Positions 9,901 to 17,116 of a stretch of DNA of 45,930 bases are shown piece by piece; position 1 is the stretch's first letter; every line of letters starts with the position of its first letter. The notes below the pieces were generated by a model. That model ran no database searches, had not been told where the DNA came from, and saw only the letters and a program-made list of their open reading frames with translations. Both the position numbers and the translations under genes were made by a program. Source of the stretch: Pseudomonadota bacterium (GTDB lineage: Bacteria > Pseudomonadota > Gammaproteobacteria > Burkholderiales > Burkholderiaceae_B); NCBI GenBank assembly GCA_023387815.1, contig JAEWHK010000047.1, positions 1 to 45,930 on the forward strand, given 5' to 3'.

Positions 9901-10413
9901 ACGCGATGGAACATCGGATGGAGCCTCTGATGGGGCCTCGGATGGGGCCTCGGATGGTTCCTGATCAGATGCCGAAGGATTGGGTGACGAACTTTTGGAT
10001 GACGCACTTTTGGATGAGGAAGCATTGGATGGCGAAGCATTGGATAAGGAGACGTCAGAAAGCGCCGCGGTGGGAACACAGCCAAGCGACGAAGACATCA
10101 GTCCCACCCCGTCCTGCGGGAAAAGAGAACGGCTCAGTGAGGGCAGCCCGATGGTGCAGCCAGCCTTTCGCAGTGCTTCTTTTCTTCTGCGCTCGGCCTC
10201 TTCCAGAATTGGCCGATTGAGTTTTGTGACCTCTGCATGGGCTCGCACGACGCCAGCTACCGAGCACTCGTCTGTAATGGCCAATGCTGCATAGTTCAAT
10301 TTGAAAGCCTGTTCCACCAATTCTTCAGGATGTGATGCGCCCTGCAAAAAGCTGTAATTGCTTTGACAGTAAAGTTCTGCATAGATGGGCAGTTGATAGG
10401 ACGTTGTTGTCAT
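6922..10413 (-). CDS. dnaE2: error-prone DNA polymerase DnaE2 (ImuC)
   Basis: 1163 aa C-family DNA polymerase for SOS translesion synthesis. An N-terminal PHP domain starts at residue 8; its first metal motif reads YCQSN, so a His usual at that point in DnaE homologues is missing. The polymerase motif PDIDVDFEH, a late GVVFVTLEDETGQINL OB-like segment, and a helix-hairpin region support DnaE2 over DnaE1. The gene is about 100 aa longer than typical DnaE2: an Arg/Ser/Pro/Glu-rich insertion at about residues 67-172 interrupts the PHP domain, made partly of 5-residue and 4-residue repeats. It is the last gene of imuA-imuB-dnaE2, starting 9 nt after the imuB stop. Confidence 0.95.
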   Translation of the reverse strand: MTTTSYQLPIYAELYCQSNYSFLQGASHPEELVEQAFKLNYAALAITDECSVAGVVRAHAEVTKLNRPILEEAERRRKEALRKAGCTIGLPSLSRSLFPQDGVGLMSSSLGCVPTAALSDVSLSNASPSNASSSKSASSKSSSPNPSASDQEPSEAPSEAPSEAPSDVPSRLPMQLIVGSVFTLHTSHQPDLRLVVLAQDRDGYGNLCEFITLGRGRAPKGSYYLTTSDITQPEEPSLAHLKNLPNCLGLLVPEYGAPYEQILAQAQWVAQTFAGRCWLVISMLNQGQDEAHKATLQAVSDSTGVPLVAAGEVQMHVRSRKPVHDTLTAIRHGKSVQDCGFERKSNAEHHLRPRVTLASLYPRAALEQTIEVMLSCHFSLTELRYEYPKDICPPGLSLTQYLRQETYAGARLRYGAGLPESVRLQLETELQIIADMKYEPYFLTVYDIVQFARSRHILCQGRGSAANSAVCYCLFITEVDPGQGNNLFERFISKERDEPPDIDVDFEHQRREEVIQYIYRKYGRDRAALTAVVISYRVKSVLRDTGKALGVDPILIEAVARSYHYWDGRANLLERMKESGLDASSPVAAQWVYLAEKMIGFPRHLSQHPGGFVMSRGPLARLVPIENAAMPDRSVVQWDKDDLDALGILKVDVLALGMLSALRRALELVAIRRNEPFSMQNIPQDDTATYDMICRADTIGVFQIESRAQMTMLPRLRPRCYYDLVIEVAIIRPGPIQGGMVHPYLRRRQNLEPVTYPSEEIKSALERTLGVPIFQEQVMQIAMKAAGFTGGEADSLRRSMAAWKRKGGLEKFYNKIVDGMLERGYEREFAEQIFRQIQGFGEYGFPESHAASFALLAYASSWLKCHEPEAFLAALLNSLPMGFYSASTLIQDARRHGVKVLPPDVLISDWEATLEFDTDISKRREGNRPCVRLGLNQIKGMSEDAAKRIVAVRARAAVESVSDLARRADLNRHDLNALASGNALESLAGHRRAALWDAVVSVPDNDMLRDAPVYETTTPQLPLLTEGQSLIADYDSLGLTLGRHPLELLRDRLAQMRFSSAAVLRNQPDRRLVRAAGIVTIRQRPGTAKGVVFVTLEDETGQINLLIRPELATRQRKELLTSRLMGAYGRWQSANGVQHVIVERLVNLTPLLGNLQTQSRNFH
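9914..9961 (-). repeat. four 12-nt tandem repeats inside dnaE2
   Basis: Four units close to TCGGATGGGGCC (read on +) encode the SEAP repeats of DnaE2 at about residues 152-168. Units 2 and 3 differ by one base, which suggests recent in-frame expansion. Confidence 0.85.
9976..10050 (-). repeat. five degenerate 15-nt repeats inside dnaE2
   Basis: Five units of 15 nt (for example ACTTTTGGATGACGC, AGCATTGGATGGCGA on +) encode Ser-rich five-residue blocks such as SNASP and SKSAS at about residues 122-146. Each begins close to the same phase of the reading frame. They lie 14 bp from the 12-nt array and form the core of the DnaE2 insertion. Confidence 0.75.
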
Positions 10414-10422
10414 TACCCTTCC

Positions 10423-11877
10423 TTACCCGAAAAACCCGTGCAGGAACCATCGGCGGTCATGCTGTCGCTCCTGAAACAACCAGTATCTTGCGCCTTCCTT
10501 GTCTTCTGCAACAAAATAGTCTCGCAGCGCCCAGCCCTCCCACCAGCCATCTTCAATTCTTTCCGGCCCGCGAAGGATATACAGTGGAGAGCCATACCAG
10601 GGACGATGCTCACGAATCGACAGCGGCAAAGGTTTTTCCAGCAACCAGCATGGCCGGTCTGCGCCTGTAGCAGGCGCAGCAGAGACAACAGAAGAAGCGC
10701 CAGCCGGCTCCCACCGGTTTGCCACTTCCGGCCGATGATCAGCCAGCGGCTGTGGACGCAATACCCGCTCGTGGCCCAATCGGGCCAGAATAATTTCAAT
10801 AACGCGCTGTCTGTCCTGCGGCGTGCCTCCTGGTTCGGGAAACAGACTATCGGCTACCGGCACGCTGTCCTGCACCCGATTGACCTCAAGCGCCAGCGCG
10901 ATCACAGGCGCAGCCAGTTTCAGATGATGCAGATGCTCATGCAGCAGACGCATCAGGTGAGCCGGATCGCGTGTGGGCAGACCTGTAGCCAGCAGCAACT
11001 GCGTAGGCTCGCGCGCGTGTCGACCACGCTCATGCTCCAGCAAGAGTGTCAGTTGCGTTGCCGCCTGCTGGTGTGCGGCCAGCCAGCCACAAAGCTGCTC
11101 AATCAGGCGACGGGCCACTGCGGCCACGGCTTGCGTGGATTCGATGCGTTCCACCAACTCGATGCGTCCGTGAAATTGCAGTGGTGCAGTAAGCCATTTG
11201 AAAATTTCCGGATTTTTGCCATAGGCCGTATCCAGGGACTGCAGGAGCTGTTTGCTGGTTCGGCGCTGCAGTTGTGCGCGCGGCAACTGACGCAACATGC
11301 CCAGCGTGCTGCAGCCAATATTGTCGAGCCAGGCTTCATAAGGCCGGGCAGCAGGCAAGCCATTGGCCGGCAAGGTATCCAGAAGGCGACACAGCGTCTG
11401 GGGTTTCAGACAGCGGCGCCAGCGCGTACTGGCAGCCGTAGCCAGCAGCCACGCCCCCATTGCCGTTGCACCAATACCAAATTGGGCAGTCAGGCACAGG
11501 CCATCCAGCGTTCCCTGAATACGCCGATACAGCTGCCGAACGCCGCCAAAAAGACTGAGACTGGCAGTCACGTCCAGCAGCAGGGTATCCTGTTCGCCCA
11601 GAGCCAGTTCTGGCGTGTACTGCAACAGTGCCAGTGAACTGGTCTGAATGGCAGAATGATGGATGTGTTCATCGTATTCGGTAATCACGGCTTGCGGACA
11701 CAAGGCGTTGACGCCCTTCAGACGCATGCCGGGCCGCACCCCTGCAAACCATGCTGCGGGGGAGCAGACCAGAACCAGGCCGGACTCAATGACCACTGCC
11801 GCGGTATGACGCCAGTCAGGACAGAGAGTGTCCAGTGTGGGATGCAGCAGATGCACGGCTATCCATGTTCGCATCAT
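10423..11877 (-). CDS. imuB: ImuB, Y-family polymerase-like mutasome hub
   Basis: 484 aa protein of the Y-family-like ImuB group (DinB/UmuC fold without catalytic acids). The N-terminus reads MRTWIAVHLLHP where active Y-family enzymes have the acidic DxDAFF motif, which agrees with a non-catalytic role. Palm/finger and little-finger-like regions follow (for example the GIGATAMGAWLLA segment), and the C-terminus ends with FLHGFFG. In characterised systems ImuB bridges the beta clamp, ImuA and DnaE2. The frame is open upstream to 11919, but that would add a hydrophobic leucine run; ATG 11877 (or adjacent 11874) gives the family start. It overlaps imuA by about 62 nt. Confidence 0.9.
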   Translation of the reverse strand: MMRTWIAVHLLHPTLDTLCPDWRHTAAVVIESGLVLVCSPAAWFAGVRPGMRLKGVNALCPQAVITEYDEHIHHSAIQTSSLALLQYTPELALGEQDTLLLDVTASLSLFGGVRQLYRRIQGTLDGLCLTAQFGIGATAMGAWLLATAASTRWRRCLKPQTLCRLLDTLPANGLPAARPYEAWLDNIGCSTLGMLRQLPRAQLQRRTSKQLLQSLDTAYGKNPEIFKWLTAPLQFHGRIELVERIESTQAVAAVARRLIEQLCGWLAAHQQAATQLTLLLEHERGRHAREPTQLLLATGLPTRDPAHLMRLLHEHLHHLKLAAPVIALALEVNRVQDSVPVADSLFPEPGGTPQDRQRVIEIILARLGHERVLRPQPLADHRPEVANRWEPAGASSVVSAAPATGADRPCWLLEKPLPLSIREHRPWYGSPLYILRGPERIEDGWWEGWALRDYFVAEDKEGARYWLFQERQHDRRWFLHGFFG

Positions 11878-13303
11878 AGAACTCGGTAAAAGCAGCAGGA
11901 TAAGCAGAATGGCCAGCATGCAGAAAGTCTGTTGGCGCTGGATCTGCAGGCCCTGATCGCGTCAGGGTGCTGGAATAAAGCGTGACATGAACGGGATGTT
12001 CCATCGCACTGCCACGACGTTTGACAATATGTACCTGAAGCCCCGTGGGCTCCGGCTGCAGCGCCAGACGCAGCGGCGCAGGCGAAGATTGCCGGGCCGC
12101 AGACAAGGCCCGCACAAGCACGAACAGGGTATCGCCTTTTTGCGCAGCCAGCTGCAGGCGGCGCAGGGCCGCATCGCGCAGGGTATCCTGCCACAAGACA
12201 AGTGCAGCAAAGGCTCCACTGTTGAGAATATGCTCTGCCGCCCACAAGGCATCGGCCATGCCTCGGGGAGACAGCCAGAGCAGACGGGAAGGCGCCACAC
12301 CCCACTGCGCCCAGGCACAGATCTGAGGAACATAAGGAGGCTGAATCAGCACAATGGGTCGCTGATCCTGAGCATTACGCAACCGCGGACCTGAGTCGGC
12401 AGACGGTACGTCGCGCGCAGAAGGATCTGCCACAACGCTGCCATTACCCCTGGCATGCTGACGGTTCCCTTCAGGATGCCCAGACGTGCTCTGATCGCTC
12501 AGCGCGTGTCTGAACAACTGAAGTTCGCCGATTCCGGCGCGCGGCGTCATGACCTCGATCAGATTACCCAGCGGCCAGCCACCACCCGGCAACTGAGCCG
12601 ATATTTCGGGGTAGCCGGTACTGACATACAGACCAGGAGAACGGGCAATTTGCGATGCTCGCCAGAGCGCGGGATGAATTCGTTCTGGCGCAGCCAGTAA
12701 CAGAGAGGCATCGGTGTTCTGATCCGGCTCAGCAATGTCTTTGCCGCCAGGCACTTCTGCGCGGATAGCCGCGTTTTTGGGAATGGCTGTTTCTTTGGGG
12801 ATAGCCTGGTTCGGTATGCACAGATTCGAAGGCGAATTGGGGGTGTGATCAGGAGACTGATCCGGGCATTGATCCAGAGACAGATTCTGAGACTGATCCG
12901 AGACCTGATCCAGAGACAGATTCAAAGACTGATCCGAGACCTGATCCAGAGGCAGATTCAGAGGCAAAGACAAACTTGCGGACAGCATAGGCTCGGGCAC
13001 GACGCTTTGCCCTGCGCTTTTTGCAGCCCTGTTGAGAATGTTTTTTGATAGCCGGCTGCAAGACTGGGAAACGTTTTTTGCCACGCTCCTACTTTTTTCA
13101 GCGCTTCTGGCTCTCATTGTGCTGATTGCGTTTTTACCCGTGCCTGTGCCCGCATTTATTTCCGTACTTATATCCGCATTTGTATCTGTATTTGTACCCG
13201 CGCTTCTGCCTGCATGTTGTGCAGAATTTTTCGCCAATTTGTCTGCTGGCGACAGCAATGACTGTGCGGCCGGAAGCCCGGCTGAAGAGGTTTTTTTGAT
13301 CAT
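11816..13303 (-). CDS. imuA: ImuA with long repetitive N-terminal extension
   Basis: 495 aa, roughly twice the family size. The recognisable ImuA (RecA/SulA-like) part starts near residue 206 with ERIHPALWRASQIA and continues with LPGGGWPLGNLIEV, GIGELQLF and LLWLSPRGMADALWAAE. Residues 1-205 are Ser/Ala/Lys/Asn/Asp-rich and low in complexity, with three 12-residue repeats (LNLSLDQVSDQS type) at 115-150. A second insertion of about 45 hydrophilic residues lies near 272-318. The ATG at 13303 is supported by AAGGA 7 nt upstream and by the LexA box just before it, so the extension appears to be translated. ImuA helps ImuB and DnaE2 in SOS mutagenesis. Confidence 0.9.
   Translation of the reverse strand: MIKKTSSAGLPAAQSLLSPADKLAKNSAQHAGRSAGTNTDTNADISTEINAGTGTGKNAISTMRARSAEKSRSVAKNVSQSCSRLSKNILNRAAKSAGQSVVPEPMLSASLSLPLNLPLDQVSDQSLNLSLDQVSDQSQNLSLDQCPDQSPDHTPNSPSNLCIPNQAIPKETAIPKNAAIRAEVPGGKDIAEPDQNTDASLLLAAPERIHPALWRASQIARSPGLYVSTGYPEISAQLPGGGWPLGNLIEVMTPRAGIGELQLFRHALSDQSTSGHPEGNRQHARGNGSVVADPSARDVPSADSGPRLRNAQDQRPIVLIQPPYVPQICAWAQWGVAPSRLLWLSPRGMADALWAAEHILNSGAFAALVLWQDTLRDAALRRLQLAAQKGDTLFVLVRALSAARQSSPAPLRLALQPEPTGLQVHIVKRRGSAMEHPVHVTLYSSTLTRSGPADPAPTDFLHAGHSAYPAAFTEFYDANMDSRASAASHTGHSLS
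12854..12961 (-). repeat. three 36-nt tandem repeats inside imuA
   Basis: Three consecutive 36-nt units keep the frame and encode LNLPLDQVSDQS, LNLSLDQVSDQS and QNLSLDQCPDQS at residues 115-150 of ImuA. Units are highly similar at DNA level, which implies recent duplication. Confidence 0.92.
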
Positions 13304-13317
13304 GGCAATTTCCTTAA

Positions 13318-13337
13318 TACTGTATAAGTATACAGTA
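13318..13337. promoter_or_regulatory. LexA box (SOS operator)
   Basis: TACTGTATAAGTATACAGTA is a near-perfect palindrome matching the CTGT-N8-ACAG LexA consensus of Gram-negative bacteria. It ends 14 bp before the imuA ATG and contains a TATACT hexamer on the minus strand that could serve as the -10 element, so LexA would block the imuA-imuB-dnaE2 promoter directly. The PepSY gene starts 116 bp away on the other strand and could also feel the site. Confidence 0.95.
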
Positions 13338-13453
13338 TTTTTAGAAACGCCAGCATTGTGGAAAACCGTAGATTACTGGATAATGGACTGACCGCTTATG
13401 CAGACATCTGCGTCAGAAAGCCCCTATCTTTCCTTCTTTTTCAGGCATATACC

Positions 13454-13753
13454 ATGAAAACAACCTCTTCTATTATCTTCTCCCTGATCCTTGCGGCGCC
13501 CGCCGTTGCCTTTGCCAACTCCCATCACCAGGAAGAGGCCGAAGCTATCGGACAGGCGAAAATCAGTCTGACCGAAGCTGTGCAGACCGCCGAGTCTGAG
13601 ACCGGCGCCAAGGCCGTTGAAGTCGATTTCGACAAAGAAAACAATGTCTGGGGCTATGAAGTCAAAACCCTCAAACCGGGTACAAAATACGAACTTTTCA
13701 TCGACGCCAACACAGGCAAAATCATTTCCCGCAAGGAAGAAAGCAAGAACTGA
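13454..13753 (+). CDS. small exported PepSY-domain protein
   Basis: 99 aa. A signal peptide is evident at residues 1-20 (positively charged start, hydrophobic core, cleavage after VAFA), so the mature protein is probably periplasmic. The rest fits one PepSY domain: an alpha-helical ISLTEAVQTAESETGAKAVEVDF segment then GYEVKTLKPGTKYELFIDANTGKIIS. PepSY domains often inhibit proteases or act as small binding modules. The frame is open back to 13358, but ATG 13454 gives the signal peptide. It is divergent from imuA across the LexA box and convergent with the transglutaminase gene. Confidence 0.85.
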   Translation: MKTTSSIIFSLILAAPAVAFANSHHQEEAEAIGQAKISLTEAVQTAESETGAKAVEVDFDKENNVWGYEVKTLKPGTKYELFIDANTGKIISRKEESKN

Positions 13754-13786
13754 AAAGCGTGGCGGACGGGCGTCATTTGATCGCGC

Positions 13787-14665
13787 CTAGCGGCCGATAA
13801 TTGCCGCCTGCTCGTCCCCTGCCTTTACCCGGAAATCCGAATACGGGTCTTCCTGCTGGATATTGATACGCATTCGACTTGTTTGGATGTTGCCAAAAAT
13901 GGTCGCAAAAGGCGTGTCCTTGGCGTCATTTCCTCTGGCAATGACCACCAGATTGTCTGGCGGCGCAAGTCTTGTGGGGTCAAACTTGATCCAGCGCCCG
14001 CCCAGGTACGCTTCAAAAATAGCGTGAAAATCCTGTGGCGGTTCATCAAAATACACATAACCAACACAAAACCGCGCAGGAATATTCAGCGCACGGCAAA
14101 AGGTAATCGCCAGATGGGCAAAATCCCTGCACACGCCCTTGCGCTTTTCAAAGACATCCCAGGCGGATGTCGTGGAATCCGAACACCCCACCTCGTACTG
14201 AATGTTCTCCTGAATCCAGTCGATGATAGATTCAACCAGAACAATCCCATCCCCCTGAGCCGAAAACCGCGACTGGACCTCGGCCGAAAGAACATCTGAC
14301 TCACAATAGCGGCTGGGACGCAGACAAGGCAGTGTCTTCTTTGGCAAACGGCCGATGGAGTAAATGGCCGCCTGATCGGGCCGTCTTTCATTATTGGTCA
14401 CCACGCTTGCGGTGTAATCCACGCTTATCTTGCCAACATCGGCAGAAAATGATGCAAAGCGTCCGCCCACAGCATCAATATTCTTCTGAAAGTTCAAAGG
14501 CGATCTGGCTCCATCACGATCGAAATACTCCACCATCAGATTTTCTTCCAGAATCAGCTGGCTTTTCTTGGAAACCAGCATATTCAGAAAAAACTCACTT
14601 GCCGAAAACACCTCGTACTCGAGACAGGTATTGATTTTTGATACCAGCATTTCAGACAGCTCCAC
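13787..14665 (-). CDS. transglutaminase-like cysteine protease family protein
   Basis: 292 aa. A beta-rich N-terminal region (BTLCP-type) is followed by a transglutaminase core with the triad Cys179 (GVCRDFAHLAITFC), His214 (DFHAIFEAYL) and Asp229 (IKFDPT). No signal peptide or membrane segment is seen, so it is probably cytoplasmic. Bacterial members are usually peptidases or amidases rather than cross-linking enzymes; the substrate here cannot be told. Start may be ATG 14665 or the Met at residue 6 (14650). It borders the accessory island. Confidence 0.85.
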   Translation of the reverse strand: MELSEMLVSKINTCLEYEVFSASEFFLNMLVSKKSQLILEENLMVEYFDRDGARSPLNFQKNIDAVGGRFASFSADVGKISVDYTASVVTNNERRPDQAAIYSIGRLPKKTLPCLRPSRYCESDVLSAEVQSRFSAQGDGIVLVESIIDWIQENIQYEVGCSDSTTSAWDVFEKRKGVCRDFAHLAITFCRALNIPARFCVGYVYFDEPPQDFHAIFEAYLGGRWIKFDPTRLAPPDNLVVIARGNDAKDTPFATIFGNIQTSRMRINIQQEDPYSDFRVKAGDEQAAIIGR

Positions 14666-14995
14666 TTATGATTATCCGTACCTCGCGGCGCGGCACTGAC
14701 GAATGATTGTTTTAAAAAGCACCCGAGCCCGATCTTCCGGGTAAACGAATGCCATGAGCTGCGACACTGCTTGCGGTCAGCATTGGACCGGCAACGAAAG
14801 CGACCTCTTAGCGATTCTAGCAAACCTGTCAATAGCCCGTTTATCACCAGAAATAGCGCTACATGTGGAAAAGGCGTCTGGCGTGTCGATATATATGCCA
14901 ATGCAGATGTGATGCGGAACAGTTATAGCATCAATGCAAGTCTCAATTCCCGATCGGAAAGTTAATCATGCAACGCCACAGTTGCGAAACCAGTA
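14666..14995. other. gene-free junction region
   Basis: No convincing ORF, RNA or promoter is seen in these 330 bp. A 5-bp-arm inverted repeat GCAAC-GCCACA-GTTGC lies at 14970-14985, 11 bp from the point where the truncated toxin gene loses similarity to its family. The stretch may be debris from the event that removed the rest of the toxin gene. Confidence 0.4.
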
Positions 14996-15151
14996 TCAAG
15001 TGCGTCGGCCTATATCCACCGACAAACGGGGCATGTCCTGCACGAACAGATTGATGGCTGTGCCCCCTTTCATAGCAAAGATCGTGTTATCAAATACGTC
15101 GGGAGCAATAGTCAGTAGCAAGCGTACGGTATCAGCGTAGTGTCTATCCAT
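14996..15151 (-). pseudogene. truncated AbiEii nucleotidyltransferase toxin
   Basis: 51-codon remnant, too short to be found as an ordinary gene. It begins MDRHYADTVRLLL and carries MKGGTAINLF and MPRLSVDIG, the start of an AbiEii/AbiGii-type nucleotidyltransferase (family form GGTALNLF...RLSxDIDL). It stops after DIGRRT, losing the second catalytic Asp of DID and the remaining ~200+ residues, so the toxin must be inactive. Its ATG overlaps the stop of the AbiEi gene by 8 bases, the classic type IV toxin-antitoxin arrangement. No continuation was found in other frames downstream. Confidence 0.82.
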
Positions 15152-15902
15152 GAGGGTTCAAGCTCAACAAAGTCCCGTCATTGAGTCGGCTCATCCAGCG
15201 CTTATTGCTGCCAGTACGAACCGGATACTGATCCAACAGCGCATCCACATCCACCACGTTGGTTTCGCGCGCCCAGGTCAGGAACAGTCGCACGGTCTTC
15301 ACGCTGGTACAACAGCTCAGCAGCTTTCCGAGCACATCTTTACGCGGAGCGCGCAGGCCGTCAAACAGATTGCGGGTTTCTTCCAGGCTGTGCCGGGTGC
15401 CAACTTCATAGAGAAGCTCCAGCACGGCTCGTTCCGGTACGGACATCAACAGTCCATCGGGCTGCCCGGGTGGGATATGCAGGGTTCTGTCTGCAAGCAT
15501 TTCATCGGGCCATTCGAACAACTGGGCATTGACGTATCGTGCAGGGAAGCGCGTAGTGAACCAGGAGGGCAACGCAAAGCGGATATCACCCCAAAGCACC
15601 AGTGTATCCCGCGTAGACAGGTTGTGCAGCACCCCCTGCAGAGCAAGGGCACTCTTGCCTCCGATGTGTAGGCCCTCTACCCTGTCTTGCAGGTAATGTA
15701 GAGCACCGCTGACGTCGAATTCGTCGTTCGGGAAAGCGTAGACGCCGTGTGCCAATCGCACTAGCCAGCCACCATCGACGTAACGGGCAGCCAGCTGGGG
15801 CGACACACCAAAGGTATCGAGCACAGCGAGATCGAACGGGCCCCCGCGGGGTAGCTCAGTTTGCACGCGCTTGATTACTTGATGTCTGGAATTTCCTTTC
15901 AT
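15144..15902 (-). CDS. AbiEi-type antitoxin / transcriptional repressor
   Basis: 252 aa. An N-terminal winged-helix region (about residues 10-60: LDTFGVSPQLAARYVDGGWLVRLAHGVYAFP) precedes an AbiEi C-terminal antitoxin domain containing HIGGKSALALQGVLHNL and LMSVPERAVLELLYEV. In type IV abortive-infection systems AbiEi represses its own promoter and counteracts the nucleotidyltransferase AbiEii without binding it. Here the partner is truncated, so this is an orphan antitoxin. No Shine-Dalgarno sequence is visible before ATG 15902; TATATT lies close upstream, so the message may be nearly leaderless. Confidence 0.85.
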   Translation of the reverse strand: MKGNSRHQVIKRVQTELPRGGPFDLAVLDTFGVSPQLAARYVDGGWLVRLAHGVYAFPNDEFDVSGALHYLQDRVEGLHIGGKSALALQGVLHNLSTRDTLVLWGDIRFALPSWFTTRFPARYVNAQLFEWPDEMLADRTLHIPPGQPDGLLMSVPERAVLELLYEVGTRHSLEETRNLFDGLRAPRKDVLGKLLSCCTSVKTVRLFLTWARETNVVDVDALLDQYPVRTGSNKRWMSRLNDGTLLSLNPHG

Positions 15903-15904
15903 GG

Positions 15905-16003
15905 TTTAAATATACGGCAAAATCCAATCAATCTCTATACCCGGACAGGAATTTTCGTAAAAAATAAACTCATGCTTTAAATTTATGTAAAAATCTAATC
16001 ATT
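15905..16003. promoter_or_regulatory. direct repeats upstream of the AbiEi gene
   Basis: Two 28-bp AT-rich direct repeats, both beginning TTTAAAT and containing AATC-AATCA, lie at 15905-15932 and 15976-16003 with 22 of 28 bases identical and a 71-bp period. The first abuts the AbiEi start codon. AbiEi-type regulators are known to bind repeats in their own promoter, so these are candidate operators. Confidence 0.5.
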
Positions 16004-16107
16004 ATCCTCCGCGGATTCGAGTAGCACAGCCAGGAATCACACATCGACACATCTGAATTGACGAAGAGCCGGGGAAGCAACAGAAACCACATACTCATTC
16101 AGTAAAG

Positions 16108-16168
16108 CGTTTAACCTCAGAAATGTTGAGAATGACCGCTCACGCGCCCTGCCTCATGCGGTCGCAAT
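16108..16168. repeat. island repeat copy A
   Basis: First of three related sequences in the island. It starts CGTTTAACCTCAGAAATG, continues with GTTGAGAATGACCGC and ends near ATGCGGTCGCAAT; GACCGC and GCGGTC can pair as a stem with an 18-nt loop. The sequence lies 3' of the exported-protein gene read on the minus strand. Confidence 0.7.
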
Positions 16169-16254
16169 TATAATAAATGCGTCCGGCCAACGCGCTCTGT
16201 CCTCTGATAATCGGATACAGCCAACACGCGTCGCAAAGATGCGACGCTGATAAC

Positions 16255-16833
16255 CTAAATTTCCGGATATTCACTAAAGCGATCGATGACCGCTTTGACA
16301 AACCCATCTGAACGTGAGAACGCCTGCTCTTTACTTTCGCCGTTAATACCCCACACCATATTGGCCTGAATATAATAATTATCGAAAACGGCAAAACATA
16401 TCGAATTTGACCTCTTTTTACTGTCCTCAATGACGCCGATGCAGTTTACCTCTACACCCTTATCCGTTGTAAAGCTGCGTTTTTGACTGGACGTGGCTTT
16501 CTTTGTCAACGCCTTGTCAATCCCTTCTGCAAGAGCTACGGCTGCCTTTTCCTTGTCAAAACCGGACGGGGATTTTTTGGCGCTTACACTCGAGAGACGA
16601 TTTTTCTTCTCATTGTTATAGGTGATTCTGAGTGATCCGGTTTTGGGATCACTATGAACCTTGTGGATTCGAACATCTTCGATTTTGGGAACAACGTATC
16701 CCATGATAGGATTTTCTTTGATACCTTGGCGAATACTTTTGTTATTTTCAATGCTCTTTGGCTGTGCATTCGAAATAATCGGCAGAGCTAAACACCCGGC
16801 CACCCAAAGTTTCATTAAATTCTTCACCATCAT
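16255..16833 (-). CDS. exported protein of unknown function
   Basis: 192 aa from ATG 16833, with an AGGGG ribosome site 10 nt upstream; the frame is open back to 16875. The N-terminus (MMVKNLMKLWVAGCLALP..SNAQP) is a clear signal peptide with probable cleavage after SNA, so the product is likely periplasmic. The mature part is Lys/Ser-rich with one Cys pair region (VNCIGV and SICFAV) and ends RFSEYPEI. No family is recognised. The gene and its surroundings are more AT-rich than the core genes and it lies between two repeat copies, which suggests acquisition. Confidence 0.7.
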   Translation of the reverse strand: MMVKNLMKLWVAGCLALPIISNAQPKSIENNKSIRQGIKENPIMGYVVPKIEDVRIHKVHSDPKTGSLRITYNNEKKNRLSSVSAKKSPSGFDKEKAAVALAEGIDKALTKKATSSQKRSFTTDKGVEVNCIGVIEDSKKRSNSICFAVFDNYYIQANMVWGINGESKEQAFSRSDGFVKAVIDRFSEYPEI

Positions 16834-17010
16834 AAATGCAATACCCCTTCTATACGTGACCGGCCAGTATAACAAACGGGTATTTCAAGCGTTTTGCAAA
16901 AAACGAAATTGAAATGCGTGCTGATCCTTCCAAACGCTGCGCTGGCTTTGCGGATCGAACTGAATTACCGATGGTCAGTCCGTACTTAATTGAAAAATAC
17001 TTACGCCGCC

Positions 17011-17097
17011 CGTTTAACTTCAGAAATGTTGAGATTGACCGCCTGCAAATCCTGGCGTAATACGATTGAATAGTGAAATGAGTTTGGTGAGTATCGT
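17011..17097. repeat. island repeat copy B
   Basis: Begins CGTTTAACTTCAGAAATG as copy A does, continues GTTGAGATTGACCGCCTG, and runs into GTGAAATGAGTTTGGTGAGTA like copy C. It is the link showing that A, B and C belong to one family. It lies between the two small island genes, just past the stop of the ATPase gene. Confidence 0.75.
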
Positions 17098-17116
17098 CAA
17101 TTGATGAAGCGTGTGT

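Noticed and set aside
14771..14965. 64-codon plus-strand frame in the junction region
   Set aside because: No ribosome site or similarity; sits in debris beside the truncated toxin.
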